A stretch of DNA of 64,000 nucleotides from Nocardia bovistercoris (GCF_015674855.1 NZ_JADMLG010000009.1:25541-89540), one strand, 5' to 3'. Positions 31,601 to 39,776 are shown, counted from the stretch's first letter. Notes: a model not told the origin generated them from the letters alone. Numbers and translations: made by a program.

Positions 31601-31945
31601 GGTCAGCGCGTAGAACGCGAGGTAGGACACGAGCAGCCACCAGGCGATGCGCTTGCGACTCGCGATCGCGCCCGCCATCAGGCCGAGGATCAGCGCCCAC
31701 ATCAGGTTGGTGTCGGGCGCGTCGAAGTAGTAGTCGTCGAGGTAGCGGCGCGGCACCTGGGTCAGGAAGCGCAGACCCGGCGAAAGGCTCCACAGCAGGC
31801 AGATCGCCGCGATGACGCCGAGGACCATGCCCGCGATGTGCGGCGCCTCGGAGAACCGGCCGTGTCCCCGGTGCGGGACCGGTGGGATCGGTCTGTCCTG
31901 GCGTGGTTCGGTGTCCGTGCGATGACCGGCGTGCGTGGAAGTCAC
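28622..31945 (-). CDS. lysX: Bifunctional lysylphosphatidylglycerol synthetase/lysyl-tRNA synthetase
   Basis: The protein charges tRNA with lysine and transfers the lysine to phosphatidylglycerol, which lowers envelope charge and protects against cationic peptides. It reads as a membrane part (residues about 38-250, six or so helices), a DUF2156 transferase part (about 270-560) and a class II LysRS with an OB fold (about 665-750). In the catalytic core, motif 2 is FRNEGVDFSHNPEFTILEAY and motif 3 is GLGLGVDRVVMLITG. At 1107 residues it matches the LysX fusion length. I chose the GTG at 31945 because an N-terminus like MTSTHAGHRTD follows. Two other GTG/ATG starts lie upstream. Confidence 0.95.
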   Translation of the reverse strand: MTSTHAGHRTDTEPRQDRPIPPVPHRGHGRFSEAPHIAGMVLGVIAAICLLWSLSPGLRFLTQVPRRYLDDYYFDAPDTNLMWALILGLMAGAIASRKRIAWWLLVSYLAFYALTNAIEFADNDNLNALVAMVAQVVAIGVLVAAWREFYTRVRRGAGWKALGVLVGGLAVGCLVGWGLVELFPGTLPGGWQRPGWAVYRVTAVIFVDNEHFDGHPRPFVNFLLGLFGAIALLAAVIVLFRSQRAENAMTGTDESAIRGLLERSDIEDSLGYFATRRDKAVVFAPSGKAAITYRVELGVCLASGDPIGVREAWPQAIDAWLRLADQFGWAPAVMGAGEVGAQAFRRAGLSALRLGDEAILDTRGYSLAGPEMKQVRQAANRLRKHGVTVRIRRHRDIDAVEFEHIIARADAWRDTETERGFSMALGRLGDPLDGDCLLVEAVNTQDRVLAMLSLVPWGRTGASLELMRRDPNAPNGTMELMISQLALTSELHGITRVSLNFAVFRSVFEEGGQIGAGPVLRLWRGVLLFFSRWWQLEALYRSNVKYQPKWVPRFFLFEERRQLPRVAMASALAEGFLPRLGKDPVTATHTGLHSAVPDTVTGLHADGSPPDAPASAAEEPAPRRPEQVRVRMDKLDRMTADGIDAYPVAYPPTHTVAAARRSPRGTTVRVCGRLLRIRDYGGVIFAVVRDWTDEIQLVIDRDRVGVKRSAQFGEYFDLGDLIEVSGQIGKSRNGELSLLAADWRMNGKCLHPLPDKWRGLSDPEAKVRQRYVDMAINPETREVLAKRSAVLRSLRESLDGRGFLEVETPILQQVHGGANATPFITHINAYDLDLYLRIAPELYLKRLCVGGMEKVFEIGRTFRNEGVDFSHNPEFTILEAYEAHSDYERMMHTCRELIQNAALAANGAMVALRPNEDGGFDEVDISGDWSVQTVHGAVSDAIGTHITPATEVAELRKLCDTAGIAYQHGWDAGQVVLEMYEHLVEAHTEEPTFYIDFPTSVSPLTRAHRSIAGVTERWDLVAWGVELGTAYSELTDPIEQRRRLTEQSLLAANGDPEAMELDEDFLQALEHAMPPTGGLGLGVDRVVMLITGRSIRETLPFPLVKPR

Positions 31946-32077
31946 CGAACCAGTGTGTACGGTGCCGCGCGGTCTCTGTCCGAAGCCCACTCGGGATGTC
32001 GGAATGAGGGGGTGGGCACGGGCCGGTATCGGGGGTTGGCGTGCCGCCGAAATCACCGCCGGGTAAGGATGTATTCC

Positions 32078-32299
32078 ATGTCAGACGCAGTCGATGTACC
32101 GATCGATGACGATGTCATCCGGCTCGGGCAGTTCCTGAAGCTGGCCAATCTGATCGATTCCGGTTCCGAGGCGAAGACGGTCATCGCCGCCGGGCTGGTT
32201 CGGGTGAACGACGAGGTGGAGACGCGCCGCGGCAGGCAGTTGCAGGCCGGTGACGTGGTCGCGCTCGCCGGTCACCGGGTGCGGGTGGCTCCGGTCTGA
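32078..32299 (+). CDS. RNA-binding S4-domain protein, 73 aa
   Basis: The whole protein is one S4 domain: IRLGQFLKLANLIDSGSEAK, VNDEVETRRGRQLQAGDVV. This matches the YbcJ/YaaA-like family of small S4 proteins thought to bind structured RNA. The ATG at 32078 has AAGG nine bases upstream; an in-frame ATG three codons earlier sits directly on the AAGG and is less likely. It is divergent from lysX and convergent with rraA. Confidence 0.85.
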   Translation: MSDAVDVPIDDDVIRLGQFLKLANLIDSGSEAKTVIAAGLVRVNDEVETRRGRQLQAGDVVALAGHRVRVAPV

Positions 32300-32305
32300 G
32301 CTCGG

Positions 32306-32800
32306 TCAGGTCGCGTCGGTTTCGGAGGTTTCGGATCGGACGACGATGCCGTCGTGGTCGCTGTAGAGCATGTCCCCGGGCACGAAGGTGACCCCGCCGA
32401 ATTCGACGGGCACGTCGCGTTCGCCGCTGCCGGTCTGGGTGCTCTTGCGCGGGTTGGTGCCCAATGCCTTGATGCCGATGTCGAGGGTGCGCAGGATCGC
32501 CGAGTCGCGGACCGCGCCGTGCACGATCACCCCCGACCAGCCGTTGTCGACTCCGCGCCCGGCGATGATGTCGCCGACGAGGGCGGTGTGCACGCTCGCG
32601 TCGCCGTCGACCACGAGGACCGCGCCGTTGCCCGGTTCGCTCAGCGTCTGCTTGACCAGCAGGTTGTCCTGGAAGCAGCGGATGGTGGTGATCCTGCCCG
32701 AGAAGGTCTCGCGGCCGCCGAACTGGATGAACTGCGTATCGCAGCTGCGGATGTCGGGGCCGATCTCGTCGGCTAGGTCTGCGGTGGCGACGTCGGTCAT
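32306..32800 (-). CDS. rraA: RraA-family protein (RNase E regulator or aldolase)
   Basis: The family fold is clear, with the glycine-rich loops GNGAVLVVDGD (about 58-68), GWSGVIVHGAVRDSAIL (about 88-104) and FVPGDMLYSDHDGIV near the end. RraA relatives either inhibit RNase E or act as 4-hydroxy-4-methyl-2-oxoglutarate aldolases. The R-D pair in GAVRDS is the one used by the aldolases. The M. tuberculosis homologue Rv3853 was once called menG. At 164 residues it has normal length, and it lies at the expected syntenic place relative to sodA and gltD. Confidence 0.88.
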   Translation of the reverse strand: MTDVATADLADEIGPDIRSCDTQFIQFGGRETFSGRITTIRCFQDNLLVKQTLSEPGNGAVLVVDGDASVHTALVGDIIAGRGVDNGWSGVIVHGAVRDSAILRTLDIGIKALGTNPRKSTQTGSGERDVPVEFGGVTFVPGDMLYSDHDGIVVRSETSETDAT

Positions 32801-32866
32801 GGGTCGATTGTCCCTACCGGCCGGTAGCCGCCGTGTCGCGACCCCCGCTCGATGTGATCGCGCCGA

Positions 32867-33232
32867 CTATCGGTGTCCGTAGTGCGATTCGTAGACGTCG
32901 CGGTCGTGTTCGGAGATCTTGTTGTGGTCGAGCAGGTCGGGGTCGAGGCCGTGCTGGCCGAGGCGGAAGCGGCGCCAGACGTAGCTGAGCGCCACGGTGA
33001 AGACGACCAGCGGGATGATCATCATCACGATCATGCCGATCTTCAACGGCATCGGACCGGGGAACAGCAGCACGAGGGCGAAGAACGGGATGACGGGTAC
33101 GAGGAACCGGACGAGATAGCGTTCCATGGCCCCGTGTCCGACGAGGTCGTGGACGACCCACTCGTGCAGCTCCGGCGGGAGCGCGCGGCCCAGATCGTAG
33201 GCGATCCGCTGCCTCATGGTGGGGGTTCTCAT
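32867..33232 (-). CDS. DUF5313 family membrane protein, 121 aa
   Basis: The family pattern is an N-terminal amphipathic part (IAYDLGRALPPELHEWVVHDLVG), two membrane helices (residues about 45-62 and 65-85) and a soluble tail with a YVWRRFRLGQHGLDP motif. The function is unknown. It is paralogous to the next gene leftward of its promoter, 33276-33656, sharing the DLxGxGAxxRYLxRxLVPxIP and LGQHGLDP-type motifs. A start at 33217 is also possible. Confidence 0.75.
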   Translation of the reverse strand: MRTPTMRQRIAYDLGRALPPELHEWVVHDLVGHGAMERYLVRFLVPVIPFFALVLLFPGPMPLKIGMIVMMIIPLVVFTVALSYVWRRFRLGQHGLDPDLLDHNKISEHDRDVYESHYGHR

Positions 33233-33275
33233 ACCTTCAGGCTATGCCTGTGCGATATGTCACCGCCAGTGCCGA

Positions 33276-33656
33276 TCAGGCGCGGCCGTGGCGGCGTTCG
33301 TAGTCGAGCCGGTCGGCCTCGGCGCGGCGGCGGGCGTCGAGGTCGGCGAGCGCGGGGTCGAGTCCGTGTTGGATCAGCCGGTGCCTACGGAACACGTACA
33401 TCAGGGCCACCGTGAAATAGATGAGCGGGATGTAGAGCAGCGCCATCATCGCCGCACCCATCCACAGCGGGCCCGGTACCAGCAGGAACAGGCACAGCAC
33501 CGGAATGATCGGCACCAGGATCCTGGTCAGGTAGCGGCGGGTCGCGCCGGGACCGGTGAGATCGTCCACCACCCAGTCCGCCATCGACGCGGGCAGCGTG
33601 CGCCCGAAGACGTAGCCGATGCGCTGGGCGAAACCCGGTGTGGTCGCGTCGCTCAT
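33276..33656 (-). CDS. DUF5313 family membrane protein, second paralogue, 126 aa
   Basis: It has the same layout as 32867-33232: IGYVFGRTLPASMADWVVDD, two membrane helices (residues about 45-60 and 68-85) and the tail motif YVFRRHRLIQHGLDPALADL. The two genes are adjacent on one strand and 44 bases apart, which points to tandem duplication. The SRPBCC gene upstream ends nine bases before this ATG, so they are likely in one operon. Confidence 0.75.
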   Translation of the reverse strand: MSDATTPGFAQRIGYVFGRTLPASMADWVVDDLTGPGATRRYLTRILVPIIPVLCLFLLVPGPLWMGAAMMALLYIPLIYFTVALMYVFRRHRLIQHGLDPALADLDARRRAEADRLDYERRHGRA

Positions 33657-33664
33657 GGCCGGGT

Positions 33665-34138
33665 TCAGGCCTCGCGGGCGTCGGGCGCGCTGCCCGCGTG
33701 GAATTCGGTGATCTGGGTGATGAGGTTGTCGGTGGTGTGCTTGACGGCGATCTTGACGAACGGCTCGATGGTCTTGCCGAGCGCGCGTCCCGCCAGACCG
33801 CCGGGCACCCGGTAGTCCACGATGGCGTCGATGGTGCACCGCTCGGCGCCCTTGGGGTGGAACAGGAAGGTGGAGGCGACGTCGAAACCCTTGATCGAGG
33901 TGATCCCGATGGCGGCGTCCGGCTCCCAGCGATTCACCTCGACACGCGAACGCAGCGAGGCCGGACCCAGTTTCATGTGGCCGTCGAAGGTCGCGCCGAC
34001 CCCTTCGGTCTGCGCGCCGACCGGGGTGAAGGACTGAATTCCGTACAGGAACCGCGACAGATTCCGGTAATCGTTCACGTACCGGAACGCGGACTCGGCC
34101 GAAGCCGCGCAATCCGTCACGATCCTCACTTCGGTCAT
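33665..34138 (-). CDS. SRPBCC (START-like) ligand-binding protein, 157 aa
   Basis: The START/polyketide-cyclase fold shows in an N-terminal strand-helix (AASAESAFRYVNDYRNLSRF), the central strands (VEVNRWEPDAAIGITSIKG) and the C-terminal helix (PFVKIAVKHTTDNLITQITE). Such proteins bind hydrophobic ligands or act as cyclases or lyases. The ligand is unknown. It is followed after eight bases by the second DUF5313 membrane protein, suggesting a shared role near the membrane. Confidence 0.75.
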   Translation of the reverse strand: MTEVRIVTDCAASAESAFRYVNDYRNLSRFLYGIQSFTPVGAQTEGVGATFDGHMKLGPASLRSRVEVNRWEPDAAIGITSIKGFDVASTFLFHPKGAERCTIDAIVDYRVPGGLAGRALGKTIEPFVKIAVKHTTDNLITQITEFHAGSAPDAREA

Positions 34139-34177
34139 GAGGCAACTGTATCGGCTGCCCCGGTCACCGCGACCGGC

Positions 34178-35110
34178 TCACGCGGTGACCGCGAGCGCCG
34201 CGGCGAGGCCGAAAGCGACCGACATCACCGTCACCTCGAGCACCGCGCGCCGCAGCGAGGCGCGCGCGGTCATCCTGTGATCGGCGGCGCGCGGCACCCA
34301 ACCGCGCCGCCACCACCAGCCGAGCGCGAGCAACGCGGCCAACAACACGGTCTTCGCGAGCAGAATCCGGCCGTAACCGGTGTCGAAGACTGCGCCGACG
34401 CGTTCGAGCCGCACGAATCCGTTCACGATGCCGGTCACCCCGACCACCGCGATCAACGGCAGCGCCACCGCCGAATACCGCGGCAGCACCCGCGCCCACT
34501 CGCCTCGGGTGCGCACCACGAGTCCGATGGCGAGCAGCAGCCCGAACCAGGCGGCGGCCGCGAGCGCGTGCACGGCGGCCAGCACCGAGCCGAACCGCTG
34601 CTGCGACATGTGCCCGGTGATCGGACGCAAGGCCAGCGCGACCGCCGTGAACACCAGCACCAGGTCGGCGGAGGCGATATCCGGTCTGCGGTGCGCTACG
34701 GCCGCGTACACCGCCACCGCGCCCGCGCCGAACAGAATCGCGATACCGATCTGGCCGCCGCTGAGTTCGGTGAGGAAGGTGCCGAACTGGTCGGCGCCGA
34801 GTTCGCTGACCGGCACGCCGACCACATCGGCGGCCTCGAACAGCAGCACCGCGAATTCGGCCGCGCACCAGATGCCCGCCAGGCCGGCGAGCAGCCGCCA
34901 CGGCGGCGACACGCGGGCCGAAAGCCGTGGCAGCGCCGCCAACCCGAGTACGGCCGCGCCCGTGACATCGGCGACCACACGGACCAGCGCCGCCGTCGGC
35001 GCCGGATCGGGCACCGAGAGCGCCCAGGCCAGCAATACGCCGAGTAGTCCGGCGGGGACGACCAGCAGCAGTTCCCGAACGTCGCCGTCGCCGGTCGTCC
35101 CACCTTTCAC
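34178..35110 (-). CDS. copD: Copper resistance protein CopD-type membrane protein, 310 aa
   Basis: About eight membrane helices are seen, with histidine-containing loops (RPITGHMSQQRFGSVLAAVH) and the CopD signature WFGLLLAIGLVVRTRGEW followed by VTGIVNGFVRLERVG. CopD proteins are believed to move copper through the membrane with CopC outside. The start is the GTG at 35110, four bases after the copC stop. It is the last gene of the YcnI-CopC-CopD unit. Confidence 0.85.
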   Translation of the reverse strand: MKGGTTGDGDVRELLLVVPAGLLGVLLAWALSVPDPAPTAALVRVVADVTGAAVLGLAALPRLSARVSPPWRLLAGLAGIWCAAEFAVLLFEAADVVGVPVSELGADQFGTFLTELSGGQIGIAILFGAGAVAVYAAVAHRRPDIASADLVLVFTAVALALRPITGHMSQQRFGSVLAAVHALAAAAWFGLLLAIGLVVRTRGEWARVLPRYSAVALPLIAVVGVTGIVNGFVRLERVGAVFDTGYGRILLAKTVLLAALLALGWWWRRGWVPRAADHRMTARASLRRAVLEVTVMSVAFGLAAALAVTA

Positions 35111-35114
35111 GGTG

Positions 35115-35660
35115 CTATCCCTTGTCGCGTGACCGGCCGCCGTACAGCGCGAACACCAGTCCGCCGCCGAACAGCACCGCGCCGCCGAGGATGAACACCC
35201 ACAGCGGTACGCCGCCGCCGCTGTCGCCATCCTCCGCCGCGCCCGGTTTGGGGCCGGGGGTTCCGTTGCCGGGCGTGCTCAGCGTGAACGTGCGGGTGCC
35301 GCTCACCGGATGCCCGTCGGCCGAGGTCACGCGGAACGCGATCGTGTACACGCCCGCCGGTCCGAGCGCGCCCGTCTCGACGCTCACCGTGCGGCCGTCG
35401 ACCGCGGGCTGCCCCTTCGACCAGAGATTGCCGTCCGGGCCGACCACCGTCAGCGACGGGAAATTCGGCTGCAATTCCTCGTTGAAGGTGACGCTGACCC
35501 GCACGGGCCCGGTGTCGACGGTCGAACCGTTCTCGGGCACGCTCGACACCGCCGCCGAATGCGCCGCCGCCGGACCCGCGGCCGCGAGACCGACCCCGAA
35601 CAGGGCGAACCCGGTCAGCAGTGCGGTCAGGAGGCGGCGGGCCGAGCCTCGGGGCGTCAC
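35115..35660 (-). CDS. copC: Copper-binding periplasmic-type protein CopC, 181 aa
   Basis: After a signal peptide (residues 1-33, AAGPAAAHS) the mature protein starts with His, as expected for the copper-binding N-terminus of CopC (AHSAAVSSVPENGS). The beta-sandwich motifs VSVTFNEELQPNF and YTIAFRVTSADGHPVSGTRTF, whose DGHPVSG is diagnostic, follow. A C-terminal membrane anchor occupies about 150-172, then a basic tail, so it is tethered to the outside of the membrane. The GTG start overlaps the YcnI stop (GTGA). Confidence 0.92.
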   Translation of the reverse strand: MTPRGSARRLLTALLTGFALFGVGLAAAGPAAAHSAAVSSVPENGSTVDTGPVRVSVTFNEELQPNFPSLTVVGPDGNLWSKGQPAVDGRTVSVETGALGPAGVYTIAFRVTSADGHPVSGTRTFTLSTPGNGTPGPKPGAAEDGDSGGGVPLWVFILGGAVLFGGGLVFALYGGRSRDKG

Positions 35661-36319
35661 GACCGCCGTCCGCGCAGGACGGTGCCGACGCCGAGGGCGA
35701 CGCCGAGCAGGCCGAGGGCGAGCGCGATGCCGCCGATCAGGCGCGCTGTGTCGTCGGTCGCGTCCTCCGATTTCGCGGCGGCGTGCTCGTCACCGGTCGA
35801 ATGCCCGTGCCCGTCTTCGGATTTCGCTTCGGCGAGGGTGATGGTCGGCGCGGGGTGCTCCGGTTCGGCGCCGTCGGGTCCCGCAGCCTGATCCCAGGCC
35901 ACGACCTTGCCGTCGCTGTAGGTCTGCTTGGCCGCGAACGTCACGGTCGGCTGCTCGGGCAGCGGTCCGAGGGAGACGACGAAGCGCTGGAACTGGCCGG
36001 GTCCGACACCGGGATTCCCGGCGTCGGCGGTCCAGGTGACCGCGACCGCGTCGGACTTGTCGTTGCGGTCGACCTTGGCGCTCCACCCCGGAAGGGGTTC
36101 GGTGCGCGCGCTTTTCACGCCGGGCATGGTCACGGTGAGCGCGGTGGTCGCGGCGGTGTCCGATTCGGTCGGCACCCGGAAGGTGACGACCGAATAGCCG
36201 CCCTGTGCCGCGCCTGGCGCGTCGGCGGTCACGTGGGCCGCCGCGGAACCCGCCCCGAGCAGGACCGCGCCGGACGCGGCGAGCACGGTGGCGCAGGCGC
36301 GCAGAACTGAACTTCGCAT
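35657..36319 (-). CDS. YcnI-family copper chaperone-like protein, 220 aa
   Basis: A signal peptide ends at SAAAHV, so the mature protein begins with the His that YcnI uses in its copper brace. The family fold follows (GGYSVVTFRVPTESD, KVDRNDKSDAVAVTWTADAG, QFQRFVVSLGPLPEQP). A His/Asp-rich stretch (SEDGHGHSTGDEHAA) precedes a C-terminal membrane helix (about 195-213). It is probably an anchored copper chaperone on the outer face, encoded with CopC and CopD in one operon. Confidence 0.9.
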   Translation of the reverse strand: MRSSVLRACATVLAASGAVLLGAGSAAAHVTADAPGAAQGGYSVVTFRVPTESDTAATTALTVTMPGVKSARTEPLPGWSAKVDRNDKSDAVAVTWTADAGNPGVGPGQFQRFVVSLGPLPEQPTVTFAAKQTYSDGKVVAWDQAAGPDGAEPEHPAPTITLAEAKSEDGHGHSTGDEHAAAKSEDATDDTARLIGGIALALGLLGVALGVGTVLRGRRS

Positions 36320-36363
36320 GGTGATGAAAGGCTTTCTCTCCGAAAGGGGGTGACGGTGTCGGC

Positions 36364-37023
36364 TTATCGAGCCGACACCGGCGGAGCCCGCGGACCCGCC
36401 GCGCCTTCCTGACAGGTGTGCCACGCGCCGACCTCGCGATTCCACACACCGCGGACGGTGGGCATCGGCGCGCGGCCGGGTCGGCTGGTAGCCGCCGCGA
36501 CGGCCGTGGAGACGAGGTCGTAGAGACGCCGCGCCGCGAGCACGAGCACCCCGCACAGCACGGTGGCCACGACATGCGCCGCCACCATCCACCCACCGGG
36601 CAACCCGGGCGCCGCCGCTTCCCGCCCGTGCTCGTGGCCGATCACCCCCGACAGCGCGGCGTGCGCCGCGAACTGCCCGACCGCGAGCATCCCGAACACC
36701 GCGAGCCGCCCCGCCGACAACGCCGAGACCAGCGCACCGGCGAGCACCGCAATGAGAAGAACCAGCGTGCCGTCCGCCGAGTCGGGATACCCACCCCCCG
36801 CCACCCCGTGCGCGGCGAACGCCAGCGCGGCGACCGTCGCGCCGACCGCTCCACCGGCCGCACTGCGCGACCCACCCCGCGGGTCGCGCCGCAGATCACC
36901 GGATGTGCTCCGGGCGGCGGTACGAGCGGCGTCGCTTCGCGTGGACCGAGGCCGGATATACCCATCCACCACTTCGACTGCGCGCGGGGCGGCGGCCGGG
37001 GTCGGGGGCGGGGCGGTGATCAC
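36364..37023 (-). CDS. Membrane protein upstream of the copper genes, 219 aa
   Basis: The N-terminus is disordered and Arg-rich (residues 1-50). Four membrane helices follow (GATVAALAFAAHGVAGGGY, TLVLLIAVLAGALVSALSA, VFGMLAVGQFAAHAALSGVI, MVAAHVVATVLCGVLVLAA), with His residues in or near them (FAAH, GHEHGRE, VAAHVV). His-lined helices and its place 44 bases before the YcnI gene suggest a copper-related membrane protein. I do not recognise the family and the link is inference. Confidence 0.65.
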   Translation of the reverse strand: MITAPPPTPAAAPRAVEVVDGYIRPRSTRSDAARTAARSTSGDLRRDPRGGSRSAAGGAVGATVAALAFAAHGVAGGGYPDSADGTLVLLIAVLAGALVSALSAGRLAVFGMLAVGQFAAHAALSGVIGHEHGREAAAPGLPGGWMVAAHVVATVLCGVLVLAARRLYDLVSTAVAAATSRPGRAPMPTVRGVWNREVGAWHTCQEGAAGPRAPPVSAR

Positions 37024-37036
37024 GGAGGGGGAGGGG

Positions 37037-37669
37037 TCAGTTCACGCCGAGGCGGGCCAGTACGTCGGCTTCGATGCCCGACAGTTCGTGGGAGATCGAG
37101 GTGTGGACCGCGCGGCGGCGGGTGGCGGGCATCTGTTCGGCGGTGCGGACGGCGGCGGTGAGTCCGGCCAGGCGTTCCTCGGTGCCCGAGACGAACTTCT
37201 GGTTCTCGGATTTGCCCGCGGAGATCTTCTCGAGCGCCGCTTCGACGTTCACGATGCGCGCCTGGAGTTTGCCACCGTGGCCCGCGAAGTCGCCGAGCTG
37301 GTCGACGCCGATGCCGAGTTGCTGGGCGCGGCGGGTGTCGAGCTGTCCGCGCAGGAAGGTGGCGGCGCGGTAGGCCAGCGGCGCGAGCACCGGCACGAGC
37401 ACGCGTGCCACGCCGAGATACTTCTTCACCTGACTCGCGCTGAACGGGTCGCGTTCGGCGCGGGCGGCGATCTTCACGGCGGCCTTCTCCTCGGCTTGGA
37501 ACGCGGCGATCTGCGCCTTGGCCACCTTGCGCTGCGTGCGGGCCTGCTCGCGCCGGGCCTTACGATCGTTCCTGGCGCCGAGCTTGGCCTCCATCGCGGC
37601 CTTGTGCTTGAGGGCTTTCGCCTCGGCCCGGCGGCTCGGTCGCCGCTTGCGCTTCGTGAACAACCCCAT
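37037..37669 (-). CDS. DUF6474-like basic coiled-coil protein, 210 aa
   Basis: The first 80 residues are extremely Lys/Arg/Ala-rich (MGLFTKRKRRPSRRAEAKAL, then ARREQARTQRKVAKAQIA), predicting a long charged helix. A central segment (VLVPVLAPLAYRAATFLRG) and a C-terminal helical domain with SENQKFVSGTEERLAGLTAA follow. It is found in Mycobacteriales, function unknown. The ATG at 37669 is the start of the basic helix. It is the first gene of the leftward run 37669-32306 and is divergent from the nuclease gene. Confidence 0.75.
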   Translation of the reverse strand: MGLFTKRKRRPSRRAEAKALKHKAAMEAKLGARNDRKARREQARTQRKVAKAQIAAFQAEEKAAVKIAARAERDPFSASQVKKYLGVARVLVPVLAPLAYRAATFLRGQLDTRRAQQLGIGVDQLGDFAGHGGKLQARIVNVEAALEKISAGKSENQKFVSGTEERLAGLTAAVRTAEQMPATRRRAVHTSISHELSGIEADVLARLGVN

Positions 37670-37953
37670 CGAAGGCCCTCCGTCATGCTGGTTCGCCACG
37701 GCGGAAACGACGCCGGGGAACGCCCGTCCGCCCATGTCACATGGATTGCCGTAACACTATCGGGTCGACGCGGCCCGCTGCGAGTGGGTGAGTGCGACGG
37801 GTGTGCGGCGATAGCCGTGAACACGCGATTCACGGAAGTGTCAGAGGCAGGGACCATACTGCGTATGTGAATTCGGGCATCGGCGACCACGGCGGTCGCG
37901 TAAACGGCGGCACCGCCGACACGGTCGGCGGAAGGCAGGTCGACGGAGGCCCG

Positions 37954-39693
37954 GTGGCATATATCGATGCGCGCGCGTTGATCGGCTGCAGGCATCGCCT
38001 GCACTTGGACGCCACGCATCCGCAGTTGCTCACCGGTGTCGTCGAGGATGCCGGTGTGCGCCAGCGCAGAGAGGCGGCGGGCGAGCACCGTCGCCGGGTT
38101 CGCGACGCTCTGATCGCCGCGGATCCGCAGAGCTGGATCGTGATCGATCCAGTGCTTCGCGCCGGTGAGCGCGCCGAGCAGACGCTGCGCGCGTGCGTGG
38201 CGGGCACCCATCACATCTGGGGCGCCCTGTTGCCGCAGGAACCGGAGACGGGCAGACGCGGCGGCGCGGAAATCCTGCTGCGCGACCGTGATCGGGGCGG
38301 TTACATCCCGATCATCGTGGTGAATCACAAGGTCAGCGATCCGCGCAAACCCGAGCCCGCCGATTTCCATCCAACCACCAGCGATCCGTACCACTGGGAT
38401 CCGCAACCGGATCCGCATCACAAACTGCGTCAGCAGCCGCGCGATACCCAGCGTCTCGCGCACCTGTACCGGATGTTGCAGCGGCACGGTCTTGCCAGTC
38501 CGGCGCTGGTCGGCGGTGTCATCGGCTATCAGTTCGGCCGTGCGGAAGAGGCGCCGCGCCCGGAGTCGAGCCCGTCCGAACGCCCGAATCCGCGCGGGCA
38601 CGGGCGGCGTCGGCCGTCGCGCCCTGTCGTCGGGGTCGGCCGCTACGATCCCGACCGCATCCTCGTGCACGATCTCGGGCCGGTGCTCGCCGATTACGAC
38701 CTGCGCTACGCCGATCGAATCGCGGTGGTGCGCAACGAGCTGCCGACCACGCCGTCGAAGGTCCCGGAGTGCCGCCAGTGCCCGTGGTGGCAGCGCGGCG
38801 CCGAAGGCGCGCCGAGTTGCGAGGGCTGGCTGGTCGACCACCACGATGTGAGCCTGGTCGCCCCCGGTTCGCGGGCCGATGTGCTGCGCGGCCACGGCGT
38901 GCACACCATCGACGATCTGGCCGCCTGGGCGGGCGATGGTCCCGACGATTGGCAGCACGGCCCGTTCGAGGAGGCCGTGGTCACCGCGCGGGCCTGGCTC
39001 GCGGGCGCGCCGCTGGTGCGCCGGGCCGACCGCGTATGGGTGCGGCGCGCCGACGTGGAGGTCGACGTCGACCTGGAGAGCTATCAGGAGTTCGGCGCCT
39101 ACCTGTGGGGCACCCTGCTCGACGGTGTGTACCGCCCGTTCGTCACCTGGGATCCGCTGCCCACCGAGGACGAGGGCCGTTCCTTCGCCGAATTCTGGAC
39201 CTGGTTGATGACGGTGCGCGCCGAGGCCGTCGCGGCGGGGAAAACCTTTGCCGCCTACTGCTATTCGCGCACCGCCGAAGACAAGTGGCTCTACGAGTCG
39301 GCGCGCCGGTTCGCGGGGCGCCCCGGTGTGCCGACCGTCGAACAGGTGCGCGCCTTCGTCGACGGCCCGCAATGGGTCGACATGTTCCAGGCCGTGTCGG
39401 AGCAGTTCATCTGCCCGAACGGCAAGGGGCTCAAGAAGATCGCGCCGGTGGCCGGGTTCTCCTGGCGCGATCCGGAGGCGGGCGGCGAGGCGTCGATGAG
39501 CTGGTACCGCAAGGCCGTCGGCTACGACGCGGAACCGGATCTGTCCCAGCGCACCAGGCTGTTCGAGTACAACGAGGACGATGTCCGCGCCACCATGGTG
39601 CTGCGGGAATGGATGAATCCGAGGGTGCCCGCCGAGCACAGCGCCGACCGCGAAGTCCCCGGCCTCGCGGATTTCCGCGCGGCGGGGGTCTGA
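37954..39693 (+). CDS. TM0106-family RecB-like putative nuclease, 579 aa
   Basis: The N-terminus (AYIDARALIGCRHRLHLDAT) and PQSWIVIDPVLRAG fit the RecB-like half. A Cys cluster PECRQCPWWQRG and SCEGW (residues about 245-275) may hold an Fe-S or zinc site, and the second half resembles an RNase H-like exonuclease (VDVDLESYQEFGAYLWG, EYNEDDVRATMVLREWM). The usual D-ExK triad of the first half is not obvious: the region reads GAEILLRDRDRGGYIPIIVVNHK. A role in nucleic-acid processing is inferred. I chose the GTG at 37954 because GGAGG precedes it; a GTG at 37867 would add 29 residues. Confidence 0.75.
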   Translation: MAYIDARALIGCRHRLHLDATHPQLLTGVVEDAGVRQRREAAGEHRRRVRDALIAADPQSWIVIDPVLRAGERAEQTLRACVAGTHHIWGALLPQEPETGRRGGAEILLRDRDRGGYIPIIVVNHKVSDPRKPEPADFHPTTSDPYHWDPQPDPHHKLRQQPRDTQRLAHLYRMLQRHGLASPALVGGVIGYQFGRAEEAPRPESSPSERPNPRGHGRRRPSRPVVGVGRYDPDRILVHDLGPVLADYDLRYADRIAVVRNELPTTPSKVPECRQCPWWQRGAEGAPSCEGWLVDHHDVSLVAPGSRADVLRGHGVHTIDDLAAWAGDGPDDWQHGPFEEAVVTARAWLAGAPLVRRADRVWVRRADVEVDVDLESYQEFGAYLWGTLLDGVYRPFVTWDPLPTEDEGRSFAEFWTWLMTVRAEAVAAGKTFAAYCYSRTAEDKWLYESARRFAGRPGVPTVEQVRAFVDGPQWVDMFQAVSEQFICPNGKGLKKIAPVAGFSWRDPEAGGEASMSWYRKAVGYDAEPDLSQRTRLFEYNEDDVRATMVLREWMNPRVPAEHSADREVPGLADFRAAGV

Positions 39694-39776
39694 CGACGGC
39701 GGGTCCGACGAGCGGCGAGGGTCTGACCAGGGCCGTCGGCGTTCCGGTACGCGCGGCGCGGCGGTACCATCGCGAC

